A stretch of DNA of 64,000 bases, from NCBI RefSeq assembly GCF_018614035.1, contig NZ_JAGGPA010000041.1, positions 114,639-178,638 of the forward strand, given 5' to 3'. This document shows positions 25,586-33,817 of this stretch, one piece after another (the stretch's first letter is position 1; each line of letters begins with the position of its first letter). Source of the DNA: Streptomyces sp. ISL-96 (GTDB lineage Bacteria > Actinomycetota > Actinomycetes > Streptomycetales > Streptomycetaceae). The notes under the pieces were generated by a model. The model had not been told where the DNA came from, did not search any database, and was given only the letters and a program-made list of their open reading frames with translations. The translations under genes were made by a program, and so were the position numbers.

Positions 25586-27078
25586 CGCTCCTCCTCCGCG
25601 TCCAGGCGGATCTGCTCGATGGCGGCGGCCTGTTCGTCCCAGTCGTCGAGAGCCGCCAACACGATCTCCTGGGCGTCGTCCAGCACGTCCAGATAGGTGT
25701 AGACCGTCGCCTCGTGACGGTGGCCGAGCAGAAGTTGGAGCTTGCGCAGAGGATTGCCGATGAGCAGGCGCTTCACCTCGGCGTGCGTGAACCGTCGGTC
25801 CTCCCGCATGCCGAGCGCCCGGACGGTCTGCCGCAGCAGCAGGCCAAGCATGTGCACCGCGAAGGAATGCCGCAGGGTGTGCGGGTGGACGTCGAAGTCC
25901 AGCCCGAAGCCCGCACATCGCTCGTTCGCCCGCCGGAAGACCGACTGCCAGGTACCGCTCCGCAGCGGCAGACCGTTCTCGCCCAGCCACAGCCACAGGG
26001 GCCCAACCGCCGACCCCTGACCGTCGACCTGCACGAGCCGCACCCGGTCCGCTGTACCGATCCGCGAGTACGACCAGGTGGTGCCGCCCTCGACCGCCAG
26101 CGCGTGGCGGTTCGCCCGGCGCACCGGCAACCGGTCCGTATACGCCTCGTACATGCCCTCGGCACGCCGCCGCTGCACCAGTTCGTCACGCTCGATGGCG
26201 AGGTAGTGGTGCAGGTCGCGTACTACCCGGGGGCGTGCGTACACCGTCCGTGCCTTGTTGCGCTTCGCCACGGCGGCCGGGACGGTGATGTCGCCGATCA
26301 CACGTCTGCGGGTGACCGGTGGCAGTTCCGCTGTCAGAAGGCCGGCCGCCTCGCCCAGACGCATGCCGGTGCAGATCAGGAGGTCGGCGAAGAGGGCATT
26401 GCGTTCGCCGTTGCGCCCCCGCCACCTGGAGTCCGGGGAGCCGTTCGGCAGCAGCCCCCTCAGGCCGACGTCCCGCCAGAGCATGAAGTCCTCGTGCGAC
26501 AGGAACCGGATCGGTTGCCGGGGCACCTCGGGCTCGGCGTCGGCGTTGACCCGTACCCGCTTCGGCCCCTGCGGAGAGATCACGGTCTTGTCGATGTACC
26601 GGAACGGCTCGGCAGGCAGCAGTTCCTCGTACAGCGACCACTGCACCCACTTGTCGAGCGCCGCGATGGAACGGTTCCAGGTCGCCGCGGACACCTTGCC
26701 CGGGCCGTCGCCGCGCAGCCGTACGGACTTGTACGCGCGAAGATCGGCGCCATCCGTGTCCCAGATCGACTTGCCGGCACGCGACTCGTGGAGGAAGCGG
26801 CAGTAGAGCATGACGTCGGTGCTGTACGCGATCCGGCTGTTCTCCGCCCGCACGCCCCAGCTCTCCAGGTCGCGCAGGAAGCGGTTCAGGTCGCGGTCGT
26901 AGCTCCCGTCCGGGCCGAGGATGAACGGCCTGCCGTCGTCAGCACCGGCTCGTCGGAGCACCGAGTCTCCGTCGAAGGGGAGCGGATCGGCGGGGGACGT
27001 CCCGCCTGCCGTGGTCCTGTGCAGCAGCACCATCGCGTCCGAATCGGCGTCGGCTTCTCCAGAGTCCGTCACGCGCAC
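25582..27078 (-). CDS. tyrosine recombinase A of outer element
   Basis: 498 residues from the GTG at 27078 (GGGGAGGG lies five bases upstream; a GTG at 27072 is a second choice). Core-binding domain around residues 55-190 (NSRIAYSTDVMLYCRFLHES), catalytic domain with Arg I in ICTGMRLGEAAGLL, HxxR in HPHTLRHSFAVHML and LQLLLGHRHEATVYTYLDVLD with His and Tyr: a complete active site. It begins 79 bp inside the right end of the element, so its promoter lies within the recombinase-site repeats (27093-27156), which suggests self-regulation. Confidence 0.92.
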   Translation of the reverse strand: MRVTDSGEADADSDAMVLLHRTTAGGTSPADPLPFDGDSVLRRAGADDGRPFILGPDGSYDRDLNRFLRDLESWGVRAENSRIAYSTDVMLYCRFLHESRAGKSIWDTDGADLRAYKSVRLRGDGPGKVSAATWNRSIAALDKWVQWSLYEELLPAEPFRYIDKTVISPQGPKRVRVNADAEPEVPRQPIRFLSHEDFMLWRDVGLRGLLPNGSPDSRWRGRNGERNALFADLLICTGMRLGEAAGLLTAELPPVTRRRVIGDITVPAAVAKRNKARTVYARPRVVRDLHHYLAIERDELVQRRRAEGMYEAYTDRLPVRRANRHALAVEGGTTWSYSRIGTADRVRLVQVDGQGSAVGPLWLWLGENGLPLRSGTWQSVFRRANERCAGFGLDFDVHPHTLRHSFAVHMLGLLLRQTVRALGMREDRRFTHAEVKRLLIGNPLRKLQLLLGHRHEATVYTYLDVLDDAQEIVLAALDDWDEQAAAIEQIRLDAEEER

Positions 27079-27092
27079 GCCACCCTCCCCGT

Positions 27093-27163
27093 ATGAGACA
27101 AGCTGAACGCCTACATAACTGGGAGCTCGGTGAGACAGTTACGGGTGCCGACATAAACGATGT
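27093..27163. repeat. right end of outer element: two arm/iteron pairs and core
   Basis: Reading inward from the junction: core AACGATGT (27156-27163), arm GCCGACATAA (27147-27156), iteron GTGAGACA (27130-27137), second arm-like GCCTACATAA (27109-27118), second iteron ATGAGACA (27093-27100). Arms and iterons are the inverted forms of TTATGTTGGC and TGTCTCAC at the left end, with similar spacing of eight to nine bases. Confidence 0.82.
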
Positions 27164-27359
27164 GCTGAATCTGCTTCCCGTGGACGGGCGCACCAACTCG
27201 GCCAAGAGCGATTCGGGTCCGGCGTCCTGGCTCCCGCCGAACAAGGCGATCCGGTGCGCGTACGTCGTCCGGTTCGGCCAGGTCGCCCTCAAGTACGGGA
27301 TGCCGGTGACCGCTGCGGACAAGCGCATGATGCTCGCTCAGTGCGGAGGGGACCGCTGA
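27161..27359 (+). pseudogene. host HNH endonuclease-family lipoprotein, 3' fragment
   Basis: The frame resumes at NDVLNLLPVDGRTNSAKSDSGP and runs through SWLPPNKAIRCAYVVRFGQVALKYG to CGGDR and the TGA at 27359, matching the C-terminus of the complete copy at 12769-13545 and completing the 5' fragment ending at 12652. It contains the Asn and Lys of the HNH motif. It has no own start site and is unlikely to be made alone. A hairpin follows at 27373. Confidence 0.92.
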
Positions 27360-27372
27360 CGCGGCTTGGGGA

Positions 27373-27393
27373 GGCCGTCCCCCTCGGACGGCC
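27373..27393 (+). terminator. hairpin after the HNH 3' fragment
   Basis: Arms GGCCGTCC (27373-27380) and GGACGGCC (27386-27393), five-base loop, located between the convergent HNH fragment and the DUF4190/DUF4352 gene. Confidence 0.65.
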
Positions 27394-27420
27394 CCCCCGG
27401 TACTTCGGTGGTGCTGGTGA

Positions 27421-28260
27421 TCAGAGCTTCAGGTCCCACTGCGAGGGGTTGTGGGTGAAGTCGGGGGAGATCTCGACGACCAGGTTCTCGGCGTCGGCCG
27501 GGGTGTCGAAGGCGTACACCACGGTGGCCTTCTTGCCCGGCATGACGGTGCCGGTGAAGACCTCGCCGACCTTCTCGTCGAAGATCTGCTCGGCCTTCAC
27601 GCCGTCCTTGCCGGCGCGGGCCTCGGCGGTGACGAGGGCGGCGTCGAACTTCTCCTTGCCGGCGTTGTCGATGACGACCGTGACCTTGTAGGCCTTGTTG
27701 CCCTTGGTGTGACCGATCGCGTACTCACCGGGGGAGTACGCCTCGGGGGCCGACGCGGTGAGGGTGAGCTTGTCGTCGTAGACGGCCGAGTCGCCGGCTG
27801 CCAGCGTCTCGGAGTCCGTGCCCGACTCGCCGCCCTTGTCCTTGCTCTTCCCCTTCTCCGTGCCCGTGCCCTTGCCCTTTGAGGAGCTGTCGCCCGGCTC
27901 CTTGCTCGCCGACGAGCCGCTGGTCGCCTTGTTGATGTCGTCCACCGCGTCGTCCACGGCCTTGAACAGGATGACCGCGCCGACCACCGACATGATCAGG
28001 GAGATCAGGCCCAGGATGGCGCCCGCCAGGGCGACGCCCTTGTTGGTCGCTCCACCGCGCTTGGCGCGGCCCCGGCCGGCCAGGCCCATGATCAGCGCGA
28101 TGACGCCGAGGATGCCGGCGAGCCAGAACAGGAACGGGATCAGACCCGACAGCGCGCCGATGATGCCGAGGATCAGGGCGGCGGTGCCCAGTCCGTTGCG
28201 GGCCTGTGCCGCAGGCGTCGGACCCTGCGGGAACTGCGGCTGCTGCGTGTACTGAGACAT
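27421..28260 (-). CDS. DUF4190/DUF4352 membrane-anchored protein
   Basis: 279 residues from the ATG at 28260, preceded by GGAGGAC. Residues 1-25 are Gln/Pro rich; residues 25-70 and 75-110 hold three hydrophobic segments with the DUF4190 pattern GLGTAALILGIIGALSGLIP...GLAGRGRAKRG. A Ser/Lys/Gly linker rich in charged repeats (about 115-160) leads to a beta-sandwich DUF4352 domain (ASAPEAYSPGEYAIGHTKGNKAYKVTV to the C-terminus) on the outside. Such proteins are common in Streptomyces and their function is unknown; the domain resembles immunoglobulin-like protease-inhibitor folds. Confidence 0.85.
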   Translation of the reverse strand: MSQYTQQPQFPQGPTPAAQARNGLGTAALILGIIGALSGLIPFLFWLAGILGVIALIMGLAGRGRAKRGGATNKGVALAGAILGLISLIMSVVGAVILFKAVDDAVDDINKATSGSSASKEPGDSSSKGKGTGTEKGKSKDKGGESGTDSETLAAGDSAVYDDKLTLTASAPEAYSPGEYAIGHTKGNKAYKVTVVIDNAGKEKFDAALVTAEARAGKDGVKAEQIFDEKVGEVFTGTVMPGKKATVVYAFDTPADAENLVVEISPDFTHNPSQWDLKL

Positions 28261-28461
28261 GGATGTCCTCCGGACAAGGTGTGTTCGGGACTGCCTTGCC
28301 GCCCCGTTCTGCTGCGATGACGTAATCACAACAGAGCTTGTGAACCGAGTCAACACGATTCACGCATGGACTTCGATTCACGTCGTGAAGCGGCCTCTCT
28401 TGCGCACATGGGTATGCTCGGTGCCACAAGCAGGCGCAGGTGTACGAGGGGAGCCGACCCG

Positions 28462-30513
28462 GTGTCGGACAACGCAGCAGAGGTGACCGCCGCCGGAATC
28501 GCCCGGCTCGCCGGGGTCGGACGTGCCGCCGTGAGCAACTGGCGCCGTCGGCATCCCGACTTCCCCAAGCCCGTGGGCGGCACCGAGACCAGCCCCTCGT
28601 TCGCCCTCGCCGAGGTCGAGCAGTGGCTGCGCGACCAGGGCAAAATCGCCGAGGTGCCCCTGCGCGAGCGCGTCTGGCAGCAACTCGCCGGCCACCCCGC
28701 AGGCGCCGTCCCGGCCCTCATCCACGCGGGCTGCGTGCTGCTGCTCGTACGCGACAGGCCGACCGCGTGGCTCCAGCTCTCAGCCGTCTCCGACGAGAAA
28801 CTCGCTTTCCTGCTGCCGCCCGCCCTGGAGGAGATCCTCGCCCCCCGCTTCGGCCCGCAGCGCGCCGTTCACACCCCGGGCACGCCCGAACTCGGCCCCT
28901 CCGTGCCCCTGTTGCGCGCGACCGCCGAGCTCGCCGCCGAGCTCGGGGCCCGCCAGACGTACGAGTTCCTGCTCGGCCGCCACCTCGACGCCAACCCGCG
29001 CCAGTACACGCTCACCCCGCCGGGCCCCGCCGCCCTGATGGCCGCCCTCGCGGGCAGCCCCCGCACCGTCCTCGACCCGGCCTGTGGCACCGGAACACTG
29101 CTGCGCGCCGTCGCACAGGCCACCGCCGTACAGGACGGGCGGGCCCTCCACGGCCAGGAAGCCGACCCCGACCTGGCCGCCCTCGCCGCGCTGCGCCTCG
29201 CCCTGCAGACCGAATCCGGCACGACCGAAGTGCGGGTGGCCGCCGCCGACTCGCTGCGTGCCGACGCCTTCCCGCAGCTCGCCGCCGACGCGGTGCTCTG
29301 CCACCCGCCGTTCAACGAACGCAACTGGGGCCACGACGAGCTGGCGTACGACGCCCGCTGGGAGTACGGCTTCCCGGCCCGTACGGAATCCGAACTCGCC
29401 TGGGTCCAGCACGCACTCGCCCGCCTCCGCGACGGCGGCACCGCGGTCCTCCTGATGCCGCCCGCCGCCGCCTCCCGCCGCTCCGGGCGCCGGATCCGCG
29501 CCGACCTGCTGCGCCGCGGCGCCCTGCGCGCCGTCGTCTCGCTGCCCGCGGGCGCCGCACCCCCGTACGGCATCCCGCTCCACCTGTGGGTCCTGCGCAA
29601 GCCCGCAGCCGAGGGCCGGCCCTCCCACGAACTCCTCCTCGTGGACACCGCCGACCTCTCCGCCGCAGGCCGCGACAAGCTTGACTGGCCGGCCCTGCAC
29701 ACCACCGTCCTCGACACCTGGCAGACCTTCGACCGCGACGGCAGCGTCGAGGAACGCCCGGGCGTCAGCCGTTCGGTGTCCGTCATCCAGCTCCTCGACG
29801 ACGACGTGGACCTCGCCCCCGCCCGCCATCTGCCGCCCCCGGCCGCCGGCGGCGGCGCCGCCGAACTCGCGCGCGTACGAGAGCAGCTGGCCGACACGCT
29901 GCGGCAGACGGCCGAACTCACGCCCGCCACCGGGGAGTCCGCGCAGCCGTCGCGCTGGCCCACCACCACCGTCGGCGAACTCGCCAGGGCGGGCGCGCTC
30001 GTGCTGCGCGCGGGCGGCGCCGGAGCCGGTTCCGGGGAACGCGTCCTCACCGAGCAGGACGTGCTCGCCGGAAGCGCGCCGTCGGGCACGCTCCCCGAAG
30101 GTGCGGCGGAGGACCCCGTGCTGGTGGCAGTGGGCGACGTGGTCGTGCCCGTGCTCGGCGGCGGCTCGGTCGCGCGCGTCGTCGACGAGGCCACCGCGGG
30201 CGCCGCACTGGGCCGCAGCCTCCAGCTGCTGCGCCCGGATCCGGCGGCCCTCGACCCCTGGTTCCTCGCGGGCTTCCTGCGCGGCACCGCGAACAACCGG
30301 CAGGCCAGCAGTTACGCCTCCACCTCGACCCGGCTCGATGTGCGCCGCCTCCAGCTGCCCCGGCTGCCGCTCGCCGACCAGCGGCAGTACGGCGAACGCT
30401 TCCGCACCCTGGCCGAGTTCGAGGACGCGCTGCGGCGGGCGGGACGGCTCGGCGAACAACTCGTGCAGGGGCTGTACGACGGCCTGACGGACGGGACGGT
30501 ACGACCGGAGTGA
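28462..30513 (+). CDS. orphan N-6 DNA methylase-like protein with HTH and S-like C-terminus
   Basis: 683 residues from the GTG at 28462; GAGGGGAG (28446-28453) supports it over the upstream ATG at 28366. Residues 8-60 form a MerR/excisionase-like HTH (GIARLAGVGRAAVSNWRRRHPDFP). The methylase domain has SAM motif I VLDPACGTGTLL near 205 and, at the catalytic motif IV place, CHPPFNERNW, that is HPPF instead of the usual (N/D)PP(Y/F). The C-terminal 200 residues resemble the target-recognition half of type I HsdS subunits (WFLAGFLRGTANNRQASSYASTSTRLDVRRLQLP). There is no restriction subunit nearby. It may be a regulatory or degenerate methylase widespread in Streptomyces; catalysis is uncertain. 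Confidence 0.85.
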   Translation: MSDNAAEVTAAGIARLAGVGRAAVSNWRRRHPDFPKPVGGTETSPSFALAEVEQWLRDQGKIAEVPLRERVWQQLAGHPAGAVPALIHAGCVLLLVRDRPTAWLQLSAVSDEKLAFLLPPALEEILAPRFGPQRAVHTPGTPELGPSVPLLRATAELAAELGARQTYEFLLGRHLDANPRQYTLTPPGPAALMAALAGSPRTVLDPACGTGTLLRAVAQATAVQDGRALHGQEADPDLAALAALRLALQTESGTTEVRVAAADSLRADAFPQLAADAVLCHPPFNERNWGHDELAYDARWEYGFPARTESELAWVQHALARLRDGGTAVLLMPPAAASRRSGRRIRADLLRRGALRAVVSLPAGAAPPYGIPLHLWVLRKPAAEGRPSHELLLVDTADLSAAGRDKLDWPALHTTVLDTWQTFDRDGSVEERPGVSRSVSVIQLLDDDVDLAPARHLPPPAAGGGAAELARVREQLADTLRQTAELTPATGESAQPSRWPTTTVGELARAGALVLRAGGAGAGSGERVLTEQDVLAGSAPSGTLPEGAAEDPVLVAVGDVVVPVLGGGSVARVVDEATAGAALGRSLQLLRPDPAALDPWFLAGFLRGTANNRQASSYASTSTRLDVRRLQLPRLPLADQRQYGERFRTLAEFEDALRRAGRLGEQLVQGLYDGLTDGTVRPE

Positions 30514-30642
30514 GTGCGGGGTGAGGCGTGCCACAGTGGATCCGTACAACCCGGGGGCCGTTGTCAGTGTCGGTGTATACGCTCAAAGCGCATACCGCCC
30601 CCAGTGTCCCCACATACGTTCACCAGGTCTTCAGGAGCAGCC

Positions 30643-31296
30643 ATGCACGGCTCCGGCAACACGCCGCCAGTCCGCAATGACGGCGTCGTCATCACCATGC
30701 GTGTGCTGTTCCCCCTCTGTGCCGTCTTCAGCTGCGGCATTCTGTCCTGCGTTCCGCTGTTCCGCATCGCGATCCTGCGCGGGCGCTGGTTCGACTGGGC
30801 GGTCGCCTGGGCGAGCATCCCGGTGGCGATCTCGGCCTTCGCCGTCGTCGGCACGCTGCCTGAGGGCGACGTGAGGACCGACATAGCCCTGTCGTTCATC
30901 CTGCTCCTCGGAGCCGCGACCGCCGGGTACTTCCTGACACTCGACATCCGGTACTACGCGCGGCTCCAGGCGAGCGGCGGCGGCGGGCACGCCGTCACCG
31001 GCCCACGCGCCCCCTACGGGCCGTACGTCCAGCAGACGCAGGCCGCCCCGCCGCAGTACGGCTACCCGAACCCGTACGCGAGCACCCCGGTGGTCAACCC
31101 GGCGCCGACCCCACTTCCGCAACAGCCACCACAGGCACACGGGCACCCCCACCTGCACCAAACGCCGTACGAGCCGCAGCCGCAGCCCCAGCCGCAGCCC
31201 CAGCAAAATCCCCAGCGCATGGACCAGGTCCGCGCCGAGCTCGACGAGCTCAGCGACCTCCTGCGCAAGGACCAGCGGGGTGACCAGGACCGGTGA
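30643..31296 (+). CDS. membrane protein with Pro/Gln-rich cytoplasmic tail
   Basis: 217 residues from the ATG at 30643 (AGGAG at 30633-30637). Three to four TM segments (about residues 19-40, 47-68, 80-102) are followed by a tail with YGPYVQQTQAAPPQYGYPNP and a run of PQ pairs (EPQPQPQPQPQQNPQ), ending in a short charged helix (VRAELDELSDLLRKDQRG). The stop overlaps the start of the kinase gene (GTGA), so the two are coupled; the tail could be a docking or phosphorylation platform. No family function known to me. Confidence 0.8.
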   Translation: MHGSGNTPPVRNDGVVITMRVLFPLCAVFSCGILSCVPLFRIAILRGRWFDWAVAWASIPVAISAFAVVGTLPEGDVRTDIALSFILLLGAATAGYFLTLDIRYYARLQASGGGGHAVTGPRAPYGPYVQQTQAAPPQYGYPNPYASTPVVNPAPTPLPQQPPQAHGHPHLHQTPYEPQPQPQPQPQQNPQRMDQVRAELDELSDLLRKDQRGDQDR

Positions 31297-32837
31297 ACGG
31301 ACGGATCATCGCGGGGCGTTACGAGCTGTCCACCGTCATCGGCCAGGGCGGCATGGGCCAGGTCTGGACGGCGTACGACCAGCGCCTCGACCGCCGTGTC
31401 GCCGTGAAGCTGCTGCGCCCCGACCGCATGGCCGCCGCCACCGCGGCCGACGAGATGCGCCGCCGCTTCGTGCGCGAGTGCCGCGTCACCGCGCAGGTCG
31501 ACCACCCGGGCCTGGTCACCGTCCACGACGCCGGCAGCGAGGACGACGACCTCTACCTCGTCATGCAGTACGTCAAGGGCGCCGACCTCGCCGACCACTT
31601 GGCCGAGCACGACCCGTACCCCTGGCGATGGGCCGTCGCGGTCGCCGCCCAGCTCTGCGCCGTGCTGTCCGCCGTACACGCCGTGCCGATCGTCCACCGC
31701 GACCTCAAGCCGCGCAACGTCATGGTCAAGCCCGAGGGCACGGTCACCGTCCTGGACCTCGGCGTCGCGTCCGTCCTCGACACCGACACCACCCGCCTCA
31801 CCCACACCGGCTCGCCCATCGGCAGCCCCGCCTACATGGCGCCCGAGCAGGCGATGGGCGGCGCGGTCGGCCCGTACACCGATCTCTACGCGCTCGGCGT
31901 CCTCCTGCATGAACTGCTCAGCGGGAACGTCCCCTTCGCCGGGTCGACCGTCCTCGGTGTCCTTCACCGTCACCTGTACGAGCCGCCGCTTCCCGTCCGA
32001 CAGCTGCGCCAGGACATCCCCGAACCGCTCGAAGCGCTGGTCCTGCGGCTGCTCGCCAAGGACCCGCAGCACCGCCCGTCCTCCGCCCAGGAGGTCTACG
32101 AGGCGCTGGTCCCGCTGCTGCCCGCGCACGGTGGCGTGCCGTCGGGCCCGCTCGACCCCACCCGCCCCTTCCTGCGCCCGCACGCCCCCTGGCCCGACCG
32201 CGCCACCACCCCGCCCGTCGCCCAGCCCACCCCCGCGCAGGCGCAGCCGGACGTCGCGGGCGCCGTGGACGAGGTCAAGCAACTCCTCGGCGAAGGGCGC
32301 ATCACCCAGGCCGTCGACATCCTCGGCGGGATCCTCCCGGCGGCTGCCGCCCAGCACGGCGAGCGCTCCCCGGTCGTCCGTATCCTGCGCAAGCAGTACG
32401 CCGCGACGCTGCTGGACGACGGCCAGTACCGCCGCGCCCTGCCCGAGCTCCGCCGCCTCGCCGACGACCGCGCCGCCGAGTCCGGCCTGGCCGACCCGCA
32501 GGCGCTCCAGTTCCGGTACGACGCGGCGCAGTGCCTGGAGCAGCTGGGCGAACCGGCCGCCGCCCTGGCCGAGTACCGCGGCCTGCTGCCCTACTACGAG
32601 AACCAGTACGGGGGAGGCGGCCCGGCGGCGGCGACCGCGACCGACGCCACCGCCCGCGCCTTCGACATCCGCCACCGGATAGCGAACCTGCTGCTGGCGA
32701 TGGGGGACCATGCGGCCGCCCACGCCCAGTTGCAGAGCCTGCTCTATGACGCCGAGCGCGCGTACGGCCCGTACCACCCGCTGCCGGCCGACGTCCGCCG
32801 AGCCCTCGACCGCCACCAGCGGATGCGGGACCTCTGA
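31293..32837 (+). CDS. Hanks-type Ser/Thr protein kinase with C-terminal TPR-like region
   Basis: 514 residues, GTG at 31293 overlapping the upstream stop. Kinase domain residues 1-275: glycine loop IGQGGMGQVW, VAVKLL Lys, catalytic loop HRDLKPRNVMV, DLG in place of DFG, and SPAYMAPEQA. All phosphotransfer residues are present. A Pro-rich linker (280-320) is followed by about 190 residues with TPR-like helical repeats (AQHGERSPVVRILRKQYAATLLDDGQYRRALPEL). There is no transmembrane segment, so it is cytosolic but may be tethered through the coupled membrane protein. It ends five bases from the convergent methyltransferase stop. Confidence 0.93.
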   Translation: MNGRIIAGRYELSTVIGQGGMGQVWTAYDQRLDRRVAVKLLRPDRMAAATAADEMRRRFVRECRVTAQVDHPGLVTVHDAGSEDDDLYLVMQYVKGADLADHLAEHDPYPWRWAVAVAAQLCAVLSAVHAVPIVHRDLKPRNVMVKPEGTVTVLDLGVASVLDTDTTRLTHTGSPIGSPAYMAPEQAMGGAVGPYTDLYALGVLLHELLSGNVPFAGSTVLGVLHRHLYEPPLPVRQLRQDIPEPLEALVLRLLAKDPQHRPSSAQEVYEALVPLLPAHGGVPSGPLDPTRPFLRPHAPWPDRATTPPVAQPTPAQAQPDVAGAVDEVKQLLGEGRITQAVDILGGILPAAAAQHGERSPVVRILRKQYAATLLDDGQYRRALPELRRLADDRAAESGLADPQALQFRYDAAQCLEQLGEPAAALAEYRGLLPYYENQYGGGGPAAATATDATARAFDIRHRIANLLLAMGDHAAAHAQLQSLLYDAERAYGPYHPLPADVRRALDRHQRMRDL

Positions 32838-32842
32838 GTCGG

Positions 32843-33754
32843 TCAGCGTGCTCGCAGGAAGGCTGAGGTGGCGACCCGGCCGACCATCGTGAGCCGGCTG
32901 TCGCCGCCCGCCAGGTGCTTGTCCAGGGCGTTCTTGACTCCGGGCCAGCGCCCGTCGCCGTAGTCGTCGAGGACGACGACCCCACCGGGCGCGGCGATCG
33001 TTTCCGCCCACTCCAGGTCGGCGAGGACGCCCTCGAAGGAGTGGTCGCCGTCGATGACGATCACGCCGTACTCACGGTCGGAGACCGCCGCCCGTACCTC
33101 CGGGTCCCCCGAGAACCCCTGCCGGATGCGCGCCCCGGTGCCGGGACGGCCGCCGCCGAGGGCCAGGTTGGCCCGTACGACGTCCTCGCGCACCGGGGTC
33201 CCCGTCGGCTCCTCGTAGTCGGAGGTGCCCGGCTGGAGCTGCGAGCCCGCCAGCGGGTCGACGATCGTCAGCGTCGCCTCGACGCCCGTGCGGTGCAGCA
33301 TCCGCATCAGAGCGGCCGCGAACAGCCCGTGCAGGGTGCCGATTTCGAGTACTTCGAGTACGTCGCGGTCCTTGCCCTGCGGCCGCGCGAGCAGCGGGAC
33401 GGTGGCGAGCTTGCCGCACACGTTGGATGTGCCGCCCGCCATCCGGCCGACGCCCAGCGCCTCCAGAGCCACGACATTGCGGTAGGCGACGGTCACGTTG
33501 CGGCGGGCGTGCTCGCCCGCGTCCGTCGCGGCGCCGACCTCACGCACGAGCGTGTCGATCTGCTCGGGCGTCGGCATCCGGTGCTGGCCGCGGCCGGTGC
33601 GGTCGAGGAGCATGCCGATGCCGTGCTGTTTGCGCCGGAGTTCGGTGACTTCACGGCGGAGCCCCGCGGTGTGACGTGAGATGCGCTGGTCGACTAGCGC
33701 GGCGACGGGGCTTAGGGCCCACTTCGTCAGCCGGTTGCTCAGCAGAGATGGCAT
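32843..33754 (-). CDS. class I SAM-dependent methyltransferase (Methyltransf_24-like)
   Basis: 303 residues from the ATG at 33754. A helical N-terminal region with an RQH-coil (about 1-100) precedes the methyltransferase fold: EVLEIGTLHGLFAAALM (SAM motif I, near 137-153), TIVDPLAGS (motif II), VIVIDGDHSFEGVLADLEW and GGVVVLDDYGDGRWPGV. The DGDHSYEGVxxDL pattern is typical of O-methyltransferases and sugar or polyketide methylases of the Methyltransf_24 group. It follows the YfhO gene by 63 bp on the same strand, so it might modify the sugar or glycan handled by that system. Confidence 0.83.
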   Translation of the reverse strand: MPSLLSNRLTKWALSPVAALVDQRISRHTAGLRREVTELRRKQHGIGMLLDRTGRGQHRMPTPEQIDTLVREVGAATDAGEHARRNVTVAYRNVVALEALGVGRMAGGTSNVCGKLATVPLLARPQGKDRDVLEVLEIGTLHGLFAAALMRMLHRTGVEATLTIVDPLAGSQLQPGTSDYEEPTGTPVREDVVRANLALGGGRPGTGARIRQGFSGDPEVRAAVSDREYGVIVIDGDHSFEGVLADLEWAETIAAPGGVVVLDDYGDGRWPGVKNALDKHLAGGDSRLTMVGRVATSAFLRAR

Positions 33755-33817
33755 GCGGTTCGCCTCTGGCTTCGGTCCTGTGAGTGGGGGGGCAGGCGGC
33801 CGACCGTACGCCGCGGC

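Larger units (their letters stand above)
12646..27162. mobile_element. outer Tn554/RIT-like element, inserted in host HNH gene
   Basis: Both boundaries are fixed by the split HNH gene and by the direct repeat AACGATGT at 12645-12652 and 27156-27163. Contents in minus orientation from the right end: recombinase A (25582-27078), B (23777-25585), C (interrupted, 23780 to 14651), TnpC-like D (14124-14654); in plus orientation at the left: HNH lipoprotein copy and Nudix hydrolase. The total is about 14.5 kb, of which about 7.0 kb is a second element inside gene C; the original outer element would be about 7.5 kb. The terminal arms GCCGACATAA (27147-27156) and TTATGTTGGC (12652-12661) are inverted repeats. 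The design (several tyrosine recombinases plus TnpC, no duplicated target, a GATGT core) matches the Tn554 family; having three recombinases recalls RIT elements. Confidence 0.9.

Noticed and set aside
12646..27162. Prophage or conjugative element (AICE)
   Set aside because: No replication, structural, FtsK/Tra or excisionase genes; only recombinases, TnpC-like proteins and small cargo.
27093..27359. Independent small gene of 88 residues starting at 27093
   Set aside because: Its first 22 codons are element-end repeat DNA and the rest is the C-terminus of the split HNH gene; there is no ribosome site.
28462..30513. Type I restriction system
   Set aside because: No HsdR or separate HsdS gene is nearby and motif IV is altered, so I call it an orphan methylase-like protein only.
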